Assembly: GCF_020905375.1 (NCBI RefSeq)
Contig: NZ_JAJJBU010000019.1
Coordinates: 1-64,000 of the forward strand
From: Arthrobacter cryoconiti
GTDB lineage: Bacteria; Actinomycetota; Actinomycetes; Actinomycetales; Micrococcaceae
DNA: 64,000 bases
Direction: 5' to 3'
Shown here one piece after another: positions 18,565-27,952 of the stretch. Within the stretch, counting starts at the first letter, position 1; each line of letters begins with the position of its first letter. The position numbers and the translations under genes are program-made. The notes beneath the pieces are model-generated. The model saw only the letters and a program-made list of their open reading frames with translations, made no database searches and was not told the DNA's origin.

Positions 18565-20160
18565 GTGAGCGCCACCAAGCCAGTAGTACTCCTCGCAGAG
18601 GAACTTTCACCCGCAACGATTGAGGCGCTAGGCCCCGATTTTGAAATTCGCCACACGGACGGAGCCGACAGGTCCGCTCTTCTTGCAGCCATTGTTGACG
18701 TTGATGCGATCTTGATTCGCTCTGCCACTCAAGTTGACGCTGAAGCGATTGCGGCCGCAAAGAACTTGAAAGTGATTGCCCGTGCCGGTGTGGGGCTCGA
18801 TAACGTAGATATCAAGGCCGCAACCCAGGCCGGGGTCATGGTGGTCAACGCGCCGACGTCGAACATTGTCTCTGCCGCGGAACTGACGATCGGGCACATC
18901 CTCTCTCTGGCCCGCCATATTCCGGCGGCGAGTACCGCGCTCAAGCACGGTGAGTGGAAGCGCTCCAAGTACACCGGTACGGAACTGCTGGAAAAGAAGC
19001 TGGGCATCATCGGCTTGGGGCGCATTGGGGCGCTCATCACTGAACGTGCCAAGGCCTTTGGTATGGAGATCATCGCCTACGATCCCTATGTCACCTCCGC
19101 CCGGGCTGCGAGCCTCGGTGTGAAGCTATTGAGCTTGGACGAGCTCTTGGAGCAATCCGACTTCGTCACAATTCATATGCCGAGAACGCCGGAAACTCTG
19201 GGCATGATCAGCACGGAAGCCTTCGCGAAAATGAAGAAGAGTGCTTACGTTATCAATGTTGCCCGTGGCGGTTTGGTGGACGAAGCAGCGCTGAACGTTG
19301 CCCTGCGCAACGGAGAAATTGCAGGGGCTGGCATCGACGTTTTCGTGAAGGAACCTGCCACGGATGTGGCCTTCCTGGAACTGGACAACGTCGTTGCAAC
19401 CCCCCACCTGGGTGCGTCGACCGGAGAGGCACAGGAAAAAGCGGGTGTTTCTGTAGCGAAGTCAGTCCGCCTGGCCTTGGCGGGCGAGTTGGTCCCGGAC
19501 GCCGTGAATGTAGCTGGTGGCGTGATCGCCCCGGATGTCCGTCCAGGTATTCCTCTGATTGAAAAGCTAGGCCGGATCTTTACCGCTCTCACCCATGCTT
19601 CTGTGACACAGATCGACGTTGAGGTGGCCGGTGAAATAGCTGCGCTGGATGTCAAGGCCCTAGAACTATCCGCACTCAAGGGGGTCTTCAAGGATATTGT
19701 TTCCGAGCAGGTCTCGTACGTCAATGCCCCCATCTTGGCTGAGCAACGCGGCATCGTCACCCGACTGATCACGACGGCCGACAGCGCCGACTACCGTAAT
19801 GTGTTGACCATCCGTGGCGCGCTCTCTGATGATTCCCAGATCTCTGTTTCGGGCACCCTGACCGGTCCCAAGCAGATCCAAAAGATTGTGGACGTCAACG
19901 GGTACGAGCTGGAGATCCCTATGAGCGATCACTTGCTGGTCATCTCTTACGCGGACCGTCCCGGCGTTGTTGGAACTCTGGGGCGTCTACTCGGAGAGAA
20001 CGACGTGAACATTGCCGGCATGCAGGTCGCCCGTAATAGTGAGGGTGGTCAGGCACTGGCGTTGATCACCGTGGACAGCTCTGTTCCGCAGAGTGTGCTG
20101 GAGGCCATCAAGGAAGAAATTGGGGCTACGATGGCCCGCGAGGTCGATCTAGAGGACTAA
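18565..20160 (+). CDS. serA: D-3-phosphoglycerate dehydrogenase
   Basis: A 531-residue long-form SerA oxidising 3-phosphoglycerate to phosphohydroxypyruvate, the committed step to serine. The NAD-binding domain holds LGIIGLGRIGALITERAKAFGMEIIAYDPY, the catalytic segment INVARGGLVDEAAL and VATPHLGASTGEAQEKA; an intervening domain and a C-terminal ACT domain (LLVISYADRPGVVGTLGRLLGENDVNIAGMQVAR) bind serine for feedback control. The open frame extends about 79 codons upstream through the tandem repeats and terminator, but the GTG at 18565, with AGAGG before it, matches the family N-terminus (SATKPVVLLAEELSP). Confidence 0.96.
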   Translation: MSATKPVVLLAEELSPATIEALGPDFEIRHTDGADRSALLAAIVDVDAILIRSATQVDAEAIAAAKNLKVIARAGVGLDNVDIKAATQAGVMVVNAPTSNIVSAAELTIGHILSLARHIPAASTALKHGEWKRSKYTGTELLEKKLGIIGLGRIGALITERAKAFGMEIIAYDPYVTSARAASLGVKLLSLDELLEQSDFVTIHMPRTPETLGMISTEAFAKMKKSAYVINVARGGLVDEAALNVALRNGEIAGAGIDVFVKEPATDVAFLELDNVVATPHLGASTGEAQEKAGVSVAKSVRLALAGELVPDAVNVAGGVIAPDVRPGIPLIEKLGRIFTALTHASVTQIDVEVAGEIAALDVKALELSALKGVFKDIVSEQVSYVNAPILAEQRGIVTRLITTADSADYRNVLTIRGALSDDSQISVSGTLTGPKQIQKIVDVNGYELEIPMSDHLLVISYADRPGVVGTLGRLLGENDVNIAGMQVARNSEGGQALALITVDSSVPQSVLEAIKEEIGATMAREVDLED

Positions 20161-20172
20161 GCCTGCCGAAAG

Positions 20173-20211
20173 CCGAAGTTGTGATTCCGGGAGCGGGGAT
20201 CGCGACTTCGG
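20173..20211 (+). terminator. Hairpin after serA
   Basis: CCGAAGTTGTGAT pairs along 13 bp (two G-U) with ATCGCGACTTCGG and is followed by TGTTT. Position and stability suit transcription termination. Confidence 0.65.
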
Positions 20212-20252
20212 TGTTTAACGACTAAGGTGAGTGCCGCCGTCGAACGTTACTC

Positions 20253-20345
20253 TGTGGTGGATGGGCTGCCGGAGCGGGGATGGATTTCCAGGGTCGCCCG
20301 CGACCCCAGAAACCTTACTGCCCGCGAGGGAGTTCATCCACCGCA
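20253..20345. other. Long structured element upstream of metG
   Basis: TGTGGTGGATG (20253-20263) pairs with CATCCACCGCA (20335-20345) over 11 bp, enclosing an inner hairpin GGGTCG-CCCG-CGACCC (20291-20306) flanked by TTTC/GAAA. I see no T-box or SAM-riboswitch core. Because metG looks leaderless, this may be a separate small RNA or a DNA structure; function unknown. Confidence 0.45.
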
Positions 20346-20384
20346 CATGCAGGGTCACGAATCTACGTTTCCCGTAATTCACGG

Positions 20385-20390
20385 TAAATT
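20385..20390 (+). promoter_or_regulatory. -10 box of a likely leaderless metG promoter
   Basis: TAAATT sits 6 nt before the metG GTG, the distance typical of leaderless actinobacterial transcripts, and no Shine-Dalgarno is present. The -35 region is not consensus. Confidence 0.45.
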
Positions 20391-20396
20391 CATAGG

Positions 20397-21971
20397 GTGA
20401 CATCAACTGACTCGGCCAAGACGCCTTACTACATCACCACTGCCATCACCTACCCGAACGGCGTTCCGCACATCGGACACGCCTACGAATACATCGCCAC
20501 CGACGCCATGGCACGCTTCAAGCGCCTGGACGGCTTTGACGTGATGTTCCTGACAGGCACCGATGAGCACGGCATGAAAATCGCACAGACGGCCGAGAAA
20601 GAGGGCATCACTCCCACCGAACTCGTCGACCGCAACGCGGCCGTCTACAAGGAAGCCCACGCGGTCCTTGGCATCAGTTACGATCGCTTCATCCGCACCA
20701 CGGATGCCGACCACTGCGCTGCATCTCAGGCCATCTGGAGAAAGATGGAAGAGGCCGGAGACATCTACCTTGGCAAGTATGAGGGCTGGTACTCGGTGCG
20801 CGACGAGGCCTACTACGGCGAAGATGAGACGGAACTTCGTGAAGACGGCAATCGCTACTCCAAGGTCACGGAAACTGTACTGACGTGGACTGAAGAGGAA
20901 AGTTACTTCTTCCGCCTCTCCAATTACCAGGACAAACTGCTGGCACTTTACGACGCCGAGCCCGACTTTGGTGCCCCACGCACGCGCTTCAACGAGGTCA
21001 TTAGCTTCGTCAAGGGTGGTCTGGAGGACCTCTCCATCTCCCGCACCACGTTTGACTGGGGAGTCCCGGTGCCGGGCGACGACAAACACGTCATGTACGT
21101 GTGGGTGGACGCGTTGACCAACTACCTCACCGGTGTTGGCTACCCGGATACGGATTCGGAGTCCTTCCGGAAGTTCTGGCCTGCTGACGTCCACGTGATC
21201 GGTAAGGACATTTCCCGCTTCCACGCCGTTTACTGGCCAGCGTTCCTGATGTCCGCGGGAATCGAGCTTCCCAAACGTGTCATGATCCACGGTTTCTTGC
21301 ACAACAACGGCGTGAAGATGTCCAAGTCCTTGGGCAATGTGGTGGCTCCCGCCGACTGGGTGGGGCAGTACGGTTTGGACCAAGTGCGCTTCTTCTTGCT
21401 GCGCGAGGTCCCGTTTGGTGCTGACGGTTCCTACAACCATGACGCCGTGGTGGGACGCATGAATTCCGACTTGGCTAACAACCTGGGTAACCTGGCGCAG
21501 CGCTCGTTATCGATGGTGGCAAAGAACTGCAACGCCACTGTGCCAGTACCCGGTCCACTCACGGCTGCCGACGAGGAAATGCTGGCTGCTGCCGGGGCAC
21601 TTCTTCCGCACGCTCGGGACTGTTACCAGGTACAGGATTTCCATGGTTCTCTGGAACGGATCTGGCATGTCTTGGGAGACACCAACGCCTACTTCGCCGA
21701 ACAAGCGCCGTGGGTGCTGCGCAAGACCGACGTCCCGCGCATGGAAACAGTGCTCTATGTGACCCTCGAGGTCCTGCGCATCGTCTCGATTCTGATCCAG
21801 CCGGTCATGCCGGATGCCGCCGCGAAGCTGCTGACGGTCCTGGGCCAGGGTGAGAGCTCTGACGAATCAGTGCGTCAATTCGCCGCGATTGGCACTCCGC
21901 TGGTCCCCGGCACGGTTCTGCCAGCTCCGACACCTATTTTCCCCAAGTACGAGGAGCCCGCAGAGGCATAG
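20397..21971 (+). CDS. metG: Methionyl-tRNA synthetase
   Basis: A 524-residue class I aminoacyl-tRNA synthetase charging tRNA-Met. It has the HIGH motif ([18 protein letters not shown], about 22-39), the connective-peptide region [14 protein letters not shown], and the KMSKS motif ([12 protein letters not shown]). The length matches the short actinobacterial form lacking the C-terminal dimerisation domain. The GTG start gives [22 protein letters not shown], with the family strand at residues 10-20. The gene follows serA after a hairpin and a structured 185-bp spacer. Confidence 0.97.
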   Translation: MTSTDSAKTPYYITTAITYPNGVPHIGHAYEYIATDAMARFKRLDGFDVMFLTGTDEHGMKIAQTAEKEGITPTELVDRNAAVYKEAHAVLGISYDRFIRTTDADHCAASQAIWRKMEEAGDIYLGKYEGWYSVRDEAYYGEDETELREDGNRYSKVTETVLTWTEEESYFFRLSNYQDKLLALYDAEPDFGAPRTRFNEVISFVKGGLEDLSISRTTFDWGVPVPGDDKHVMYVWVDALTNYLTGVGYPDTDSESFRKFWPADVHVIGKDISRFHAVYWPAFLMSAGIELPKRVMIHGFLHNNGVKMSKSLGNVVAPADWVGQYGLDQVRFFLLREVPFGADGSYNHDAVVGRMNSDLANNLGNLAQRSLSMVAKNCNATVPVPGPLTAADEEMLAAAGALLPHARDCYQVQDFHGSLERIWHVLGDTNAYFAEQAPWVLRKTDVPRMETVLYVTLEVLRIVSILIQPVMPDAAAKLLTVLGQGESSDESVRQFAAIGTPLVPGTVLPAPTPIFPKYEEPAEA

Positions 21972-22126
21972 TCCCGCACAAACCAAGAGTGGATTTTGGG
22001 TGAGCGTCCCCGGCACGGCGAAGTTCGACTGGGTAACGGTGACTTCTCCAACAGCTTCTCAAATGGCTTCTGTAGTGCCGGGGCCTCTGATGCGCCGGTA
22101 TGGATACTGCTGCTACGCTGGCCCGC

Positions 22127-22441
22127 ATGGATAACGTTGGCGGAGTGAGTCAACATCAACGGTTGCGCAAGATGGTGGGGCTAGCAGTGCCCATTACGGC
22201 AGTGCTGGCCGTCGCGACCGGGATCATGATTGCGTTGCTCGCGGATTCGTCCGCAAGCTATGGCTGGTTCGCCTACGCACCGTTGTCCAACGAAGTTTTT
22301 ACCGGCGACGGACTGATCTATATGGGCCCTTCCTCTAAGGTGGCCATAACCGTCACGGTAGGGGGACTGCTCCTACTCGCATTCTGGTCCGGATACCGCA
22401 CGGCTCTGCGGCGTGGACCCGTATCCAGGAACGACGCTTAG
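22127..22441 (+). CDS. Small membrane protein of unknown function
   Basis: About 104 residues with two membrane helices (LAVPITAVLAVATGIMIALLA near 20-40 and VAITVTVGGLLLLAFWSGY near 75-93) separated by an extracytoplasmic loop with SSASYGWFAYAPLSNEVFTGDGLIYMGP; the tail is basic. No Shine-Dalgarno precedes any candidate start; TACGCT lies 9 nt before the ATG at 22127, so leaderless expression is possible. The frame also opens at 22100. Similar short two-helix proteins are common in Micrococcaceae, but I do not recognise a named family. It converges on the ABC permease gene. Confidence 0.6.
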   Translation: MDNVGGVSQHQRLRKMVGLAVPITAVLAVATGIMIALLADSSASYGWFAYAPLSNEVFTGDGLIYMGPSSKVAITVTVGGLLLLAFWSGYRTALRRGPVSRNDA

Positions 22442-22465
22442 CGAACTGGCCCGCAGTTGGGTGGG

Positions 22466-25000
22466 TTAGTCCATGGCCAAACCTTCCACGGGTGAGAGCC
22501 GGGCGGCTCGGCGGGCAGGGATTACGGAGGCGAGCAATCCTGCGACTGCCGCAACGCCGACCACCAGCAGGATCTGGCCCCAAGGGACGACGGCGGTCAC
22601 GTGGGCAAACTGGCCCAGCGCGGCCTGTGCACCGGCCCAGCCGTACACCACTCCCAAGGCAGCGCCCAGGAGCGAGGCAACTCCCGCAATCAGAACGGCC
22701 TCCAGGGCGAGCATGCCGCGGAGTTGGCCGCGGGTTAGGCCCAGCGCTCGTAGTAGCGAGTTTTCCCGGGTACGTTCTAATACCGAGAGCGACAAGGTGT
22801 TAGCGACGCCGATCAAGGCTATGAAAACGGCTACCGCTAGCAACCCCGTGACGACGAGTAGAAGCAGATCGATGAGTTGGCTGAAGGTGGCCTTCTCCAA
22901 TACGGCTCCGGAAACTTGGTACTCGTTCAGATGCAGGGTGCCGGCAATTGCCGTGCGCATCGTCATCAGCTCAGCGGTGTTCAGTCCCGGTTGCGCCGAA
23001 ATCCAGACGATGCTCGGGTGCTCGAGCAACTGCGGGTCGGTTTCTTTCAAGGGGGCAAAGGAGTCCAAGGAGGCCAGCGCACCGAAGGTATCCGTGGTTG
23101 CCTGGGCAATCGTGACGTCGGTGCTCTGGGTGCCCGCCTGCAAACTACCAGAAACGGCCTTAGTTCCCTTTGGCATGATGACGGTGGTTCCCTTGGGACG
23201 GTTGTCTGCATTCGCCAGCAGAGTTTTAGCGTCTGCATCGGTCATCCCGTAAACCGGCATAAGTTCTTCACCAGCAGTGAGCGTACCTACCAATTTCAGG
23301 GCCGCGACAGCTTTCACCCCAGCTATTGAGCGGACTTTATCCACGTCTTGGGCGGTCATGATGCCGCTGTCCGCGCTCCCGGAATTTCCTCCTGCGCCAG
23401 GGTAGGACTCGGCAACAATATCTACTGGGTAGTGACCGTCCAGCGAAGTATCGAATGCTGATCGTGCTGTTGCGGCGCCCGTCATCATCATCGTCACAAG
23501 AGTCACGCCAATGAGCAGGGCCGATGCCGTGGCAGTGGTTCTGCGCGGATTTCGGACGGCGTTGGCAGCGGCCATTTTCCCCGGCACCCCTGCAGGACGT
23601 GCCAGCTTTCCGGCAAAAGCAACGAGTCGAGGAACGAACAAGCTTGCCGCCAGCAGAACTCCGACGAAGGAGGCCGCCCCGGCAGGGAGCGCCAGCAACA
23701 AAGATGAGTTGAGACCGCCGATAATGAGTCCGATCCCACCCAGGAGAATTAGCGCAACGCCGACGCCAAGCCTGACTCGACCGGCGGTCGTGTGGACGGT
23801 GGCGTCGTCGGACGGGCGCAGGGCCGCCAGTGGCGCTACCTTTGTTGCCGCGCGGGCCGGCACCAATGCCGCAAGCACGGTCAATAAGGTGCCGACGAGT
23901 AGTCCGGCGATGATGGCCGACGGCGGGACGGACAGGGTGGCAAACGCGAAGTCCGGGTTATTGCGCAGCAGAGCGACAACGGCGGACATGAGAGCAATGG
24001 CTGTGATCACGCCGAGTGCAGAAGCGACCAGGCCCACCACGAGGGCCTCGATCATCACTGAGCTGCGAATTTGGCGGCGGCTGGCACCGACGCAGCGTAG
24101 CAGCGCCAATTCGCGGGTACGTTGGGCCACTAGGACAGAGAACGTATTAGCGACCACGAGGGATGCGACCAAGAGAGCGACGCCGGCAAATGCCAGCAAC
24201 ACGATGGTTAGCTGGTCTTGCCCGCCGGTCAACACAGCAACTTGCGCCGTTGTCTTTTCGGCTGCGGTTTGGACGGTATTTGCTGGCTGATTCAGGGCTT
24301 GCGCCAGAGTGGACTTGGCTTCTGAGACGTTGGTGCCTGGCTTGAGCTTGAGCGTGAGGAGATCATACACCGATCCGGTGGTGGAAAGGCCCATAAGTGC
24401 TGCATTTGTGCCTTCAAACTGGGCAAAGGCGGAGCGCTGCGGGTCGCGGGATGTTGAGGTGATGGCGGTGATCGTCGCAGTGAGGGCTTTGGGGCTCACA
24501 GTGGTAGAAATGCCTTCAGCGTTACCGATGGGAGTAACAGAAGGTAAAAAGGTAACTGAGCTGCCCACCGAGAGCTTATTGCGATCGGCTGTGGTTTGAT
24601 CGACGCTCACCTGTGAATCAGTGGTGGGCCACGTGCCTGAGATGAGTGTTAGCGGTTCAAGCGAGGCCACCGGCGATGCGGTGCTCAACGCGGCACCCAG
24701 GGTGCTGTTCCCCACCCGAACTTGCGGGTAGATAGTGTGGCTGGCAAAAGATGCAGCCACAAGAGGAGAGGCCGCTACGGTGTCAACAGCGGACTGGGCT
24801 AATGGAAGCTGTCCACTGGGGGAGACGACGAGGTCAGCGGCGGCGTATGCCTCGCCAAGTGAGGCCTTCAATGACGCCGTGGAACTTGCATTGACCATGA
24901 GGGTGGAGGACAGGAACGTTACGGCCAGCAACACGGCCAAGGTGATGGCGATGAATCGCCTGGAGTGGGCTTTTAGTTGACTCAACGAAACCTTCAGCAT
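22466..25000 (-). CDS. ABC transporter permease, FtsX/MacB type
   Basis: An 844-residue permease with an N-terminal TM (RFIAITLAVLLAVTFLSSTLMVNA), a MacB-like extracytoplasmic domain, a first FtsX core (LTIVLLAFAGVALLVASLVVANTFSVLVAQRTRELALLRCVGASRRQIR), a second extracytoplasmic domain and a second FtsX core (LVVTGLLAVAVFIALIGVANTLSLSVLERTRENSLLRALGLTRGQLRGML). This duplicated form is usual in actinobacteria. Such mechanotransmission transporters expel lipids, lipoproteins or peptides, or act in envelope-stress resistance. It lies 3 nt downstream of its ATPase gene and close to a two-component system. Confidence 0.92.
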   Translation of the reverse strand: MLKVSLSQLKAHSRRFIAITLAVLLAVTFLSSTLMVNASSTASLKASLGEAYAAADLVVSPSGQLPLAQSAVDTVAASPLVAASFASHTIYPQVRVGNSTLGAALSTASPVASLEPLTLISGTWPTTDSQVSVDQTTADRNKLSVGSSVTFLPSVTPIGNAEGISTTVSPKALTATITAITSTSRDPQRSAFAQFEGTNAALMGLSTTGSVYDLLTLKLKPGTNVSEAKSTLAQALNQPANTVQTAAEKTTAQVAVLTGGQDQLTIVLLAFAGVALLVASLVVANTFSVLVAQRTRELALLRCVGASRRQIRSSVMIEALVVGLVASALGVITAIALMSAVVALLRNNPDFAFATLSVPPSAIIAGLLVGTLLTVLAALVPARAATKVAPLAALRPSDDATVHTTAGRVRLGVGVALILLGGIGLIIGGLNSSLLLALPAGAASFVGVLLAASLFVPRLVAFAGKLARPAGVPGKMAAANAVRNPRRTTATASALLIGVTLVTMMMTGAATARSAFDTSLDGHYPVDIVAESYPGAGGNSGSADSGIMTAQDVDKVRSIAGVKAVAALKLVGTLTAGEELMPVYGMTDADAKTLLANADNRPKGTTVIMPKGTKAVSGSLQAGTQSTDVTIAQATTDTFGALASLDSFAPLKETDPQLLEHPSIVWISAQPGLNTAELMTMRTAIAGTLHLNEYQVSGAVLEKATFSQLIDLLLLVVTGLLAVAVFIALIGVANTLSLSVLERTRENSLLRALGLTRGQLRGMLALEAVLIAGVASLLGAALGVVYGWAGAQAALGQFAHVTAVVPWGQILLVVGVAAVAGLLASVIPARRAARLSPVEGLAMD

Positions 25001-25003
25001 GGT

Positions 25004-25756
25004 CTATGCCCCCAGCTGTGCAAGCTTGGCCAGCACCGTCTCGGCCGTAGGATCGGCAATTTCCCCCACGAGTTCGCCGTCGTTCATGAGGATCACGCGG
25101 TCAGCATAGGACGCGGCGATGGGATCGTGGGTGACCATAATGATGGACTGCCCCATCTCCCGTGCGGCCCGCCGGAGCATGCCCAAAACTTCCGCACCGG
25201 AGCGAGAATCCAGGTTACCCGTGGGCTCATCACCGAAAATGACGTCCGGACGGGTGAGGAGTGCACGGGCAACGGCGACTCGCTGTTGCTGCCCTCCGGA
25301 GAGTTCATGAGGTTTGTGTGCAAGGCGATCGCGCAGACCCAAGGTGGTGGTTACGGAGGAGAACCACTGGGGATCAACCTTGGCGCCAGCAAGGGCAAGC
25401 GGCAACGTGATGTTCGCTTCGGCGGTGAGAGTGGGGACAAGATTGAAGGCTTGAAAGACAAAACCGATCCTGTCCCTGCGCAGTTGTGTTAGTGCTTTAT
25501 CGTTGAGGCGGGTCAGCTCAGTTTCACCAAGATGGATGGTGCCAGCCGTGACTGAATCAAGTCCGGCGAGGCAATGCATGAGGGTGGATTTCCCGGAGCC
25601 TGAAGGACCCATGATGGCGGTGAATTGGCCAGCCGGAAAATCGATATCCACGCTTTTTAGGGCGGCTACCTCGGTGTCGCCCTTGCCGTAACTTTTAGTC
25701 AATCCGCGGGCCTGAACCGCTAGATTGTGCTGTTTTTTCTCGGTGATGATCGTCAT
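25004..25756 (-). CDS. ABC transporter ATP-binding protein, LolD/MacB type
   Basis: A 250-residue ATPase with Walker A GPSGSGKST (about 51-59), Q-loop VFQAFNLVPTLTA, signature LSGGQQQRVAVARALL, Walker B VIFGDEPTGNLDS and H-loop VTHD. The LIVGDEPTGNLD-type sequence and the FNLVPTLT loop are typical of the LolD/MacB/FtsE subgroup. It powers the FtsX-type permease encoded directly downstream (3-nt gap). A response regulator and sensor kinase lie upstream on the same strand with a 117-bp gap, which suggests regulation of this transporter by that pair. Confidence 0.94.
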   Translation of the reverse strand: MTIITEKKQHNLAVQARGLTKSYGKGDTEVAALKSVDIDFPAGQFTAIMGPSGSGKSTLMHCLAGLDSVTAGTIHLGETELTRLNDKALTQLRRDRIGFVFQAFNLVPTLTAEANITLPLALAGAKVDPQWFSSVTTTLGLRDRLAHKPHELSGGQQQRVAVARALLTRPDVIFGDEPTGNLDSRSGAEVLGMLRRAAREMGQSIIMVTHDPIAASYADRVILMNDGELVGEIADPTAETVLAKLAQLGA

Positions 25757-25873
25757 GGCTTCAGCCTAATTGCGAGGTTATGCACAGCGAATCGGAGGAC
25801 GGGTTGATATCTGTGCCCGCCCGAGGGCGCAGCCTCCTACCCAGGGATGAGCCGGTCTGCATCGCCACTGGTT

Positions 25874-26578
25874 CTAGCCCGGCGTGACGATTCCGGTTTC
25901 GTAAGCTATCACAACTACCTGCACACGGTCCCGGGCTCCCAATTTGGCCAGAATGTGTCCTACATGGGTTTTTACCGTGGCCTCGGAAACGAACAACTGA
26001 AGGGCGATCTCGGGATTGGAAAGTCCGTTGGCGATGAGAACGAAGACCTCATGCTCGCGGGCGGTCAGCGACGCGACAGCGTTCGAAGCGGCGTCATTTG
26101 CCGGACTCGGCGCAGACAGTAGAGGAGCCACATGATCGAGCAGTCGGCGTGTAGTGGACGGGGCAATTACGGCGTCGCCGGCGAAAACGGTCCGGATGGC
26201 GCCGAGCAGTTCTTCCGGGGGAGCATCCTTGAGGAGGAATCCGCTGGCTCCGGCGTGGATGGCAGCCAGCGCATATTCATCCAAGTCAAAGGTTGTGAGC
26301 ACGACTATTCGCAGGCCGGACAGCCAAGACCCAACAGGGGCTACTTTGATCCGTTCCATGAGTCGACGGGTGGTCTCTATCCCGTCCATGCCGGGCATAC
26401 GAACGTCCATGAGCACCACGTCGGCGGCGGTTGAAGATAGCGCAGCTAAGGCTTCGTTCCCGTTCCCCGCTTCAACAACAACGCAGAGGTCCGGCTGGGA
26501 ATTGATCAGCATGCCGAATCCGGAACGCACCAATTGTTGGTCGTCCACGAGTGCTACGCGGATGGGTGTGCTTGTCAT
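25874..26578 (-). CDS. NarL/LuxR-family response regulator
   Basis: A 234-residue protein with a receiver domain (Asp12/Asp13 pocket, phospho-acceptor Asp58 in VVLMDVRMPGMDG, conserved Thr in VVLTTFD, Lys in GFLLKDAPP) and a C-terminal LuxR-type HTH (LTAREHEVFVLIANGLSNPEIALQLFVSEATVKTHVGHILAKLGARDR). It acts as a transcription factor when phosphorylated. Its ATG overlaps the stop of the kinase gene by one base (TAATG), so the two are translationally coupled. The adjacent downstream ABC transporter is the most likely target. Confidence 0.95.
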   Translation of the reverse strand: MTSTPIRVALVDDQQLVRSGFGMLINSQPDLCVVVEAGNGNEALAALSSTAADVVLMDVRMPGMDGIETTRRLMERIKVAPVGSWLSGLRIVVLTTFDLDEYALAAIHAGASGFLLKDAPPEELLGAIRTVFAGDAVIAPSTTRRLLDHVAPLLSAPSPANDAASNAVASLTAREHEVFVLIANGLSNPEIALQLFVSEATVKTHVGHILAKLGARDRVQVVVIAYETGIVTPG

Positions 26579-27921
26579 TAGAACTCCGTATAGGGGATGA
26601 AGATTGTGACGGCGAAACCGCCGCCGGCCAGTGGACCCGCCGACAGGCTTCCATCGTAAAGTTTGACGCGCTCCGCCATGCCGCGCAGGCCGTTCCCACC
26701 ATTTTGGGAGTGGGAGAGCCTGTAGTAAGGAGCAGGCTCAGCGGAGGCTGCGCCGTCGTAGTAACCAGGGGTGGGTCTCTGTCTTTGAAAGGATGAAGTT
26801 TTCGGGATGGAACCGGTACTTTGGCGCGATGCCGATGCACCTCTGCCATTGTCAGTGACCGTCACTTCTAGCCCCTGTGCTTTCCAGTTCAAGATTACGG
26901 TGGAACTGACGTTGGGCCCGGCGTGTTTGATCACGTTTGTCAGGCCCTCTTGGACGCAGCGGTACGCGGTCAGCTCAGCGCCGGGAGGGAGGGGTCTGCG
27001 TGCAGAGCCGACGACGGTGTAGGCGATGGGAAGACCTGTGGCACGGATACCTAAGAGGAGCTCGTCGAGATCGATGAGCCCAGGGAGCGGGCGGGTGGAC
27101 GCTTGCTCATCACCCCGCAGAACTCCCAGCAGACGGCGCATTTCCTGCAGTGATGACCTCCCAGTGCCTGCGATCGTGGCCAAGGTGGTCAGGGCAACCT
27201 CCGGGTTGGTGGCTGCTGCATAGCGGGCGCCGTCGGCCTGGGTAATGATGACTGACAGCGAATGCGCCACGATGTCATGCATTTCACGGGCGATGTGCGC
27301 TCTTTCGTCACTGGCCGCAAGCTCGCGTTCATGTGCCGCCTCAATTTCTAAACGGTGTGCACGATCAGAGAGCGCCTGCTCGCGCAGCCGCTTGGTGCGG
27401 GTGAGGTCTCCGGCTGTCCAGCTGAAGAGGACCAGAATCCAGAGGGCAAAGATCCAGACGACCCCATAGGGCAGCTCGGCCACTGATGCAGAAGAAAGAT
27501 CATAAATATAGCGTGTGACGAACATGACGGAGCCTATGAGCGCAAGCCCTAGCCCGCCAAGGCTTGCCCAACGGGGACCGAATGCGGCCAATGCGTAAAC
27601 GATGAGCGGCACGGAGATGTCCGCTACCGTAGGCGGCAGTGCAGTGGCCCATTGGAGGATGGCGACCCCGGCAACAATGAAACCAGCCGTGAGCGTGCGG
27701 GTGCGGCGCCATGCTAATGGAGCCACCAAGGCTGTGACGATAACGAGGACCGCGAGGGAATGCAGAAACGAGCCTGGATTGCTGAAGCTAAAGGGTGCCG
27801 CAACGAGCCACAGGAGCCCCGCGAGTGACAAGTCCACGGCAAAGCGATGCCGGGCGAACCAGTCGTAAATGGAGTGCGTGATCACGTCCTCAACTTTAGG
27901 GCGCTCTTGAGCATGGCGCAT
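26578..27921 (-). CDS. Membrane sensor histidine kinase, HisKA_3 type
   Basis: A 447-residue kinase: about five or six TM helices in the first 170 residues, with very short loops and no obvious extracytoplasmic sensor domain, then a HisKA_3 dimerisation domain with phospho-acceptor His215 (RAHIAREMHDIVAHSLSVIITQADGARYA), and a HATPase_c domain with VQEGLTNVIKHAG and VTVTDNGRGA; a low-complexity insertion (about 380-415) splits the ATPase region. The start at 27921 is chosen because the longer frame would run far into the upstream gene. The loop-poor sensor resembles intramembrane-sensing kinases that detect envelope stress, often through a neighbouring transporter. Confidence 0.88.
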   Translation of the reverse strand: MRHAQERPKVEDVITHSIYDWFARHRFAVDLSLAGLLWLVAAPFSFSNPGSFLHSLAVLVIVTALVAPLAWRRTRTLTAGFIVAGVAILQWATALPPTVADISVPLIVYALAAFGPRWASLGGLGLALIGSVMFVTRYIYDLSSASVAELPYGVVWIFALWILVLFSWTAGDLTRTKRLREQALSDRAHRLEIEAAHERELAASDERAHIAREMHDIVAHSLSVIITQADGARYAAATNPEVALTTLATIAGTGRSSLQEMRRLLGVLRGDEQASTRPLPGLIDLDELLLGIRATGLPIAYTVVGSARRPLPPGAELTAYRCVQEGLTNVIKHAGPNVSSTVILNWKAQGLEVTVTDNGRGASASRQSTGSIPKTSSFQRQRPTPGYYDGAASAEPAPYYRLSHSQNGGNGLRGMAERVKLYDGSLSAGPLAGGGFAVTIFIPYTEF

Positions 27922-27952
27922 CCAGCCACGGGTGGAGCTTGTTGCGTCTGGT

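Noticed and set aside
20212-20396. T-box or SAM riboswitch before metG
   Set aside because: No AGGGTGG-type T-box core or SAM-riboswitch signature is visible; only generic inverted repeats.
20403-21440. 345-codon open frame antisense to metG
   Set aside because: Shadow of a real synthetase gene; no protein family resemblance.
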